DNA from: Isoetes taiwanensis
Lineage: Eukaryota; Streptophyta; Lycopodiopsida; Isoetales; Isoetaceae
Direction: 5' to 3'
Length of the DNA stretch: 64,000 nucleotides
NCBI GenBank assembly: GCA_021234155.1
Contig: JAJEKV010000002.1
Coordinates: forward strand, 15,659,428-15,723,427
In this document: positions 57,881 through 64,000 of the stretch, piece after piece
Layout: every line of letters starts with the position of its first letter
Numbering within the stretch: position 1 is the first letter of the stretch
The notes under the pieces: generated by a model
Told to the model about the DNA's origin: nothing
Databases searched by the model: none
What the model saw: only the letters and a program-made list of their open reading frames with translations
Position numbers and translations under genes: made by a program

Positions 57881-59437
57881 TGCTTGCATGTTAACGTATT
57901 ACTTTCATACGCTGCCTCCTAGGGCATCTCAAGCGAAATCTATAATAAAAGGCTTATGTGTTTATTAATATATGCTTCAATTTTTTATAAGTGTCCCCTA
58001 ATATGTGGGTTGATAACGTCCACTGATTTCGAATGGGCAATCCATTGCCAGAGGGCATCGTCAATATGACGTCTAATGTAAAAAAAAAATTACACATGGC
58101 AATTAAAGCGCATGGAGATCAATTATACTACGTTGAGTGTGGTTGGATGCATGGTTCCTCAAAACTGTTATTTGATGCTTTAGTTGTGGGTCGATTCCTC
58201 CCTAGTTCCTTCCTTCGTAAAGTAGAAGTTGTGTGGAAACAAACTTTCCATCTGGTGTCATACCTTATTTGCTCCAAAAATATATGGGCTGCGACACTAT
58301 TGACCCTGCAGGCATTTTCAAAGTGAATGTCGAGCTCGTGGATGGTAAAGTCGAAATTGGACTATTTAGTACTGCTTGATTCTATAACTCGTGGTTGATC
58401 ATGCTTGGAGCATGAAGTGTACTTTTGCTCTTACATGTTGTTAGCGGTGTACATGGTCCTCAATGTATGTACATGTCTATATATACATTATTGATTCGGT
58501 GTTTGCCTCTTGCGTTGTAGTAAATGGCGGAATTGGCTGAGAATACCGTTGTCTACGGTCGAAGTATACAATGGGGTTGGCGAATGCTCGGAGGTTCATG
58601 ATACACGTGCATTGTTGGAAAAAAAGCAAACCACTGGCGTGGAATTGGCTGAGAATACCGTTAAGTCTACGGTGTGTAAGCTGGCCGTAAAAAGGCGCAA
58701 CCCTCAAGAATATAAGCAAAAGCAAATAGCCCCACGCATGTTATCGTACAGGACGCACGCGCCCTTAACAATGGCAAAAAAAAAATGCAAGAGCACACTG
58801 ATGTGTTCTCTCAAGAATTAGACAAAATGTCTAAGTACATAATCACTCTTTCAACCAGCACTAAAAGGTTTACCGCGCAACTGACTCGTCTCCATCGACT
58901 ACTACAAATCGTTGAGGCCAAAGATGCTGTCATGAATGCGTTATTAGTAGGGGAGTTCTAAATGCCTGAGTCCATGGACTCTACATAAACTTGCTAACAG
59001 ACCTATCGTACAATACATATATGCACAATAGGCATAACCTTATATATCGTCTGATCTTGACTGTGAGTTGTGATAACTGTACATGAAAGTAAAAAAATAA
59101 AAAACATGCCATCGTTGTTGTTGTTGTCTTGTTTCGTAATATTAAGGAATGGATTATGAATTATGCTAATACTAATACCCTTGCTTTAATTTCAGACACA
59201 CAATTACTTTCATAATTGACGTCGAGTAGAGATGTGATTTTAGAGGAAGCGAACACACGTAAGTTGTTCTCCCATGTCAACTTAATAGAAATCCCTTCAT
59301 ACTCACAGTATTATGAGTTGATTAACTTACAATAGACTAGTACATATATGCACAACGAATACACGTAAGTTCTTCTCATATGCCGATTGAGTGGAAGCGT
59401 CTCCATACTTACAATATTGTGAATTGATTAAATATGG
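57881..59437. other. Unassigned; short protein-like frames
   Basis: A plus frame at 58033-58326 and one of about 57 codons near 58784-58961 (MQEHTDVFSQELDKMSKYII, then a Leu-rich helical end) look protein-like but match no family I know. The phrase GGAATTGGCTGAGAATACCG is duplicated at about 58532 and 58640. CACACGTAAGTT recurs near 59253 and 59360. This may be the inside of an older transposon. Confidence 0.3.
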
Positions 59438-59750
59438 GTGAACCTACTGAACTCCAATGAAGATCGCGTAAGAATTAACGGTGCACGATCGTACGTAACT
59501 CTAAGGGCGATGGCTAGAGAACGAGCTAGACGACGTCAATCTGGAATAATAGAGGATAGGGACCGTAGTGTAACAGTAATAGATTACAGGGAGAGGAATC
59601 GTCAAATTGAAAGAGAACGGTATGCAAACTTGAGTGACCAAGCTAGAGAGATAGTGCAAGAGAGAGCAAGACAACAGTCAAGACAACATCAACTAAGGAC
59701 GGTTGATGATCTGCGTGAAGCTCCTTGCCACGCGACTGGAGTTGGACCAA
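59438..59750 (+). other. Arg-rich open frame interrupted by the Copia LTR
   Basis: About 104 codons with a strongly charged, repeated RERAR/ARERARRRQ style (pieces: DYRERNRQIERERYANLSDQ, AREIVQERARQQSRQ) and a closing DDLREAPCHATGVGPM. It ends four codons into the LTR that starts at 59751, so the Copia element probably inserted within it. Arg/Glu-rich leaders of this style occur before helicase or transposase regions of some plant DNA elements, but I cannot assign it. Its start is uncertain because the annotated first codon is not a good ATG. Confidence 0.35.
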
Positions 59751-60335
59751 TGTTAGATTGAACAATGCTAGTTGCACAATTCCAATATATTCTATCAATT
59801 ATCTAGGAACAAACACTAGATAAGACTTAAGAAATGCAATTGAATTGCATAAACAACACATTGATTTATTCAAACACCCCTTTAACCCATGGTATAAACC
59901 ATTGAGTTACTGTAGCAATATTAATACTGTAGCAATGGGATCGGACAAATCACTGTAGCAGTAAACTTATCAAACAAATGGTCATTAGGGTTCACGAGAA
60001 TGCACGAAATGATTTGCAATCATCGGATATCATTATTTCACAGTCTCTGTACAATTTAAAGAGTTCTAGATCGGTCGGAAACGTCGGTTTAGGCTGGGAA
60101 ATTGGTCGGTCTCAGTGACCGACATATTCATATGTCCATTCCCACCAACTTTCCATAATTTGAATGTATATACAATTAACTTGTATTTTATAGGTTCAAT
60201 GGTCCCAACTATAGCATAATAACCATTGAATAATTTCCCTTCTTATGCAACCTTAACTTCCTTATTTACATGAATAATAATGAAGAACTGAGCACAACTG
60301 CTTATTATTTGATGACATCTTCTAACTTATCAACA
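59751..60335 (-). repeat. 3' LTR of the second Copia element (585 bp)
   Basis: On the minus strand it begins TGTTGATAAG directly after a GATGAAGGGGGAA polypurine tract and ends TCTAACA at 59751. CTGTAGCAAT words repeat inside it (about 59900-59960). It is not similar to the LTR of the Copia element at 12378, although the coding regions are closely related. The partner LTR lies beyond the window. Confidence 0.88.
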
Positions 60336-60351
60336 TTCCCCCTTCATCAAA

Positions 60352-62250
60352 TGATTGCATAACTTTTAACTGCTCTTTAAACTCTGTAAACTTTCCAACT
60401 GCAAGGGCCTTTGTGAAAATGTCAGCTATTTGATTTGCTGTGCTCACATATTGCATTTGAATGTACCTTTTAGCTGCCAAGTCTCTGAACTCAGCTCTAT
60501 GTGTTTAGTACGTTCATGGTCTACTGGATTCTTCACAATAGCCATACAACTTTGGTTGTCAGTCATAATATTTATTGGTCCAGTCTGAACACAGTTTAAT
60601 TCTTCTAGCAACCTTCTTAACCATACAACTTCCTTTGCAACCAAAGAAGATGCACAGTATTTCTGCTTCTACTGATGATAAGGCTATAGACTTTTGTTTT
60701 TTGCTTTTCCAATTTATGGGACCTCCCCCTAAGAAGATTACATAACTAGAAGTAGACTTTCTTTCTGCTAAATCTCCACCCCAGTCTGCATCACTGTAGG
60801 CTAGCAGATTTCGATCTTTGGAAGTGTAGGTTATGCCATGATCCATTGTTCCTCTCAAATATCTCAGTATCCTTTTCCCAGCTAGCCAATGTTCCTTTGA
60901 AGGATTATGACTGACCCTACTGAGCACATTTACTATATATGAGATGTTTGGACGAGTATTGTTGCACAAGTAGAGTAAACATCCAACCAGAGCTCTATAT
61001 GGAGTATTTTTCATATGTTCTTCTTTTTCAGCTGTCAATTTCTTTTGTTCAGTCAGCCTATGTCACAGGTGTCCTGATACTATTAGCTTCTGACATATTG
61101 AATCTATTCAATATATTCTGAATGTGTTTGCTTTGTTTCAGTGTCAGAATGTTTTGATCCCTACTTCTGACCACTTCAATACCTAAGAACTGTTTTAACT
61201 CCCCCAAGTCTGACATGTGAAACCTTGCATTGAGCATTTTCTTGCAATTATTTAAGCAATCTAAATGATTTGCAACCATTATGCAATCATCCACATATAG
61301 AGCTATGATGCAGTAATTATCTCCTTCACAAAATCTATACAAATTTCCATCATTCTTGAGTTTGTCAAAACCCTGTTCTCTGAGAAAGTTATCTATGCAT
61401 AAATACCATTCTCTGGGAGATTGTTTTAGGCCATACACAGCCTTACTTAACTTCCAAACTTTATTGTTTTCCTGGTCATAACCTGGAGCTATTCTCATGT
61501 ACACTTCCTCCTCCAAATTTGCATTCAAGAAGGCTGTTTTTACATCCATATGATGTAATTCTAAGTTTTGTGCATTTGCCATACTTAGCAAGACCCTTAA
61601 GCTTGTTAATTTTACGATGGGAGAATAAGTCTCCTCATAGTCTATTCCCTTCTTTTGAGTGTACCCTTGTGCCACAAGGCATGCTTTGTATTTTCTACTT
61701 CCATCATAGCATGTTTTGATCTTGTATATCCATTTGCTTACCAATTACATTATGATCCTTTGGATAATCCACAGTTTCATATGTTTTGGTCTGCCTAAAA
61801 GAGTCAAGTTCTTCTTCCATTGCAGTTAACCATTTTTCTTTGTCTCCTGAACTTAGTGCTTCCTCAAAGCTTTGGGGTACATCTTCATCTTCTATAATGG
61901 CCATTATTACATCTGCCTCATCTTCATGTTTTTCTAATCTTCTGCTTTTGCCCTCTTCATTTCTGCCATAAATATCAGTTCTTACATGGTTGTCTTCTAA
62001 TAATTTTTCTACTTGTGTCTTCCTTCTTTTATTTGTCAAATGCTCATTTTCAACCACCTTTCCTTGTTCACTGTTGTTCCCAATGTCTGAATCAATTGTT
62101 TTTTCTGCTGTTGGTGAGTTATCCACATCATTCATGTCTGAACCGGTTGCTGCATTTTGCTTTATAACCTCGTCATCATCATAGTCCTCAACTAGTTTCT
62201 TTTGTTCTTTTGTCAACCCTTCATTTGACATTTTTCCTTTCTGAGCAGAC
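60352..62250 (-). pseudogene. Second Copia element: reverse transcriptase and RNase H, decayed
   Basis: Minus-strand blocks in order: an acidic spacer, VPQSFEEALSSGDKEKW, then KWIYKIK, CLVAQGYTQKKG, HHMDVKTAFLNA, YGLKQSPREWYLC and an intact LYVDDCIMVAN catalytic box near 61280-61312. LGELKQFLGIEVV, YRALVGCLLYLCNNTRPN, DADWGGD and NQSCMAIVKNPVDHERTKHI follow, and ADIFTKAL near 60400. Frameshifts occur near 61740, 61045 and 60650 and within 60430-60500. It resembles the element at 12378-18008 closely in protein but lies in opposite orientation. Confidence 0.95.
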
Positions 62251-63795
62251 CCTTTTTTTTTTTTTTGAAGGAATGAAGCTTTTTAGTCATTAACTATGGA
62301 AAATAAAATAACATAAGGTTGAGATCATAGAGAATGATCATCAAAAATTAGAATTGAGTTAATAACCTCAATTCAATAGTAGCAAAGTTTAGAGTTTAGA
62401 ACTTAAGCATGAGTATAATATCATGCATACAGAATTTAGACAACTCATAATTTGGAAGATGATTTTGGAGTAGCATCCGAAAACATGTTGTAAGTAGACC
62501 ATTCAGTGTAGTTGCTTCATTTGCAAAATTAGACCATCCCAGTGGTAGATCACGAGACTTTTCTGCATACCCTGTAGAGCCAAGATCGTGAACAAAAAAG
62601 GCACAAGAGAAAAGAAAGAAACAGAGGTCAGAAGTCATAGGTATCAAGGAAATGGAAGTAGTCTCGGAATTGAGGTTGAAGGATAGGCCTGCCATTATTT
62701 CCCCAATTGACTAGCTCTATAAGCCTCTCTGAGTTACAAGTAGACATGAGATGAATCATAGTGCCATAGCAATCAGCCCTGCCCCTATGATAATAATAAC
62801 ATTCTCTGTAAAACTCAAACTGTTGATCTGTCATGTTAGCACTGTTGTTTTCCAGGAACCAGAACAAGATGAACATAAGATATGTTTCCTTTGAAAATTC
62901 ACTGCCCAAATGATCTCATTCTGCTGAACCTGTTGTATGGACTGAATTAACCTTCCTCTTACTGAGCCTGACCACATATTGTAATCCCAAATTCTATGCA
63001 CTGACAATTTTCTAGAAGGATAAGGGGGATATTTTGAAACTTCAGCATCATCAAGGTCAGCGTTGAGCTTGTGCAAATCCTCAGATAATCTAGCATCAAG
63101 GGTATCAATATTAGATAATGATTGATGACAAAAAAGCTTAAAGAAACCATAGAATCCAGAATAATTCCCTACAGAAAACCAATTATTATCTATATGATTG
63201 TCTGAGCATTTATATTTATGAGTAGTAGCTGCAAGCTGTATGTCATATATAACCTGCCATTTTATCCCTAAAGGAGAGGGATTGTGTCCCCCATGCAAAC
63301 ATCTGTTTCTATGCTTCCAAATATTCCATAAAGCAATGAAAGAGATCAAATTTTTAAATTTATTGTCAGACATGATGAACTTAACAATACTCCCTTGCTT
63401 CCTAATGCTGAAAACCTGTTCAAACCAATTCCAGAAGCTAGATATTTTTGGACAGTTAAAAATATGATCAATATCTTCAATGCCATTACAATGCAAAGGA
63501 CAGGAGGAATTTATAACAGGATTATTAGGGGCATTAGCAAGCAGATGATGCCTACAAAAAGTCTCCAAGTTTGGGATGCTTTTGTTAGCAAGCAACCAGA
63601 TGAAGTAGGTAATTTTAGGAGCACAGTATGAACTCCAAACATTTCTGAAGACATCAATTCCAGTATCCACAGGAATATTCCAGTAAAGGCAGGCTTTAGA
63701 AGCTTGATTGGTATTAGCCAGAAAATTGTAGATATAAGCAACATTATGCAACATTATCATGACTGTGATGATGCAACATTATCATGACTGTGATT
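62251..63795 (-). mobile_element. 5'-truncated LINE inserted in the second Copia element
   Basis: A poly(T) run at 62253-62266 is the poly(A) tail of a minus-strand insertion. Flanks GAGCAGAC (62243-62250) and GGGCAGAC (63796-63803) form an imperfect target duplication. The Copia reading continues on both sides. A 25-bp duplicated block (GATGCAACATTATCATGACTG) lies at its 5' junction (about 63743-63790), a common product of truncated insertion. Confidence 0.88.
62628..63760 (-). pseudogene. LINE C-terminal zinc-binding region and unidentified tail
   Basis: The longer frame (62831-63760) has a zf-RVT domain: NVWSSYCAPKITYFIWLLAN, SIPNLETFCRHH, then CPLHCNGIEDIDHIFNCPKI and FIALWNIWKHRNRCLHGG. 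This is the usual C-terminus of plant L1 ORF2. Its continuation (KYPPYPSRKLSVHRIWDYNM) and a shifted frame at 62628-62909 (YYYHRGRADCYGTMIHL, PQFRDYFHFLDTYDF) do not resemble the normal RNase H tail I know. No reverse transcriptase is present. Confidence 0.85.
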
Positions 63796-64000
63796 GGGCA
63801 GACTTACCATATCTGTCCTTATAAAGAACTTGTTCATCAAAAAGTACATCTCTGCTGAATGGTTTTGTTTGTAGGAACAAAAATTCTGCATCCTTTGCTT
63901 TCCTCATCATACCCCACCAAAAAACCTACTTCTGCCTTATTGTCTAGTTTTTGTCTTAGTTCTGCTGGCACATGAGCATAAGCTAAACAACCATAAGTTT
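63796..64000 (-). pseudogene. Second Copia element: integrase C-terminal segment, continues beyond the window
   Basis: Minus-strand translation gives KTYGCLAYAHVPAELRQKL and AEVGFLVGYDEE, matching the integrase tail of the Copia element at 12378-18008 (around 15140-15240). It is the other side of the LINE insertion and shows that the host Copia runs off the right edge. Confidence 0.92.

Noticed and set aside
1-64000. CRISPR arrays, bacterial operons or prophage
   Set aside because: The regular repeats found are microsatellites, minisatellites and long tandem units without unique spacers, and the gene content is plant.

Overview
This window is nuclear DNA of a land plant. The reasons are spliced GT-AG genes of plant families (a phosphatidylglycerophosphate phosphatase and a GATL-type glycosyltransferase), TTTAGGG telomere-type repeats, plant-type Copia and L1 retrotransposons, and Mutator-, hAT- and CACTA-type DNA elements. 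The sequence is AT-rich and gene-poor. The two recognisable proteins look diverged from flowering-plant versions, but the species or lineage cannot be fixed from the sequence alone. Nothing suggests bacteria: there are no operons, and most long reading frames are transposon remnants.

Layout. 1-12.37 kb: no host gene; a GTGGTGA minisatellite, a head-to-tail pair of a dispersed repeat (family A), a foldback element (family B), a small LINE relic and a Pack-MULE carrying a two-exon relic of a CSP41-type gene. 12.38-18.01 kb: a complete but broken Copia element with both LTRs and a 5-bp target duplication. 18.0-24.3 kb: a truncated LINE tail, a hexanucleotide microsatellite, a second MULE, shuffled repeats and a long decayed L1 on the minus strand. 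25.29-26.97 kb: a complete five-exon PGP phosphatase gene (minus). 27.58-32.27 kb: a tandem array with units of about 1.1 kb. 34.25-35.03 kb: another LINE relic. 35.83-36.94 kb: an intronless GATL gene (minus), whose last residues are written in telomere repeat. 37-46 kb: hairpin-rich and duplicated DNA, the second copies of families A and B, a Copia RNase H relic, a GTAC-rich stretch and a segment of possible organelle origin.

46.6-54.2 kb is the most interesting locus. A small unrecognised host coding sequence with a C-terminal CxxC/CxxC motif is split by a 7,055-bp CACTA-like element (12-bp terminal inverted repeat, GAT target duplication). That element contains a 2-kb MULE (perfect 9-bp target duplication) and a phase-consistent series of exon-like blocks whose first block resembles the N-terminus of DUF1218 proteins. 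Removing the element and one GAT restores a single continuous frame with one in-frame stop, and that stop lies between a usable GT donor and in-frame AG acceptors.

54.8-64 kb: an inverted-repeat element, a GC-rich MITE-like palindrome, a hAT-type element with a perfect 8-bp target duplication, spaced repeats, short unexplained frames (one Arg-rich), then a minus-strand Copia element that sits in the Arg-rich frame and is itself split by a 5'-truncated LINE. The Copia element runs off the window. The window mainly records layered transposition; the supported intact host genes are the PGP phosphatase and GATL.
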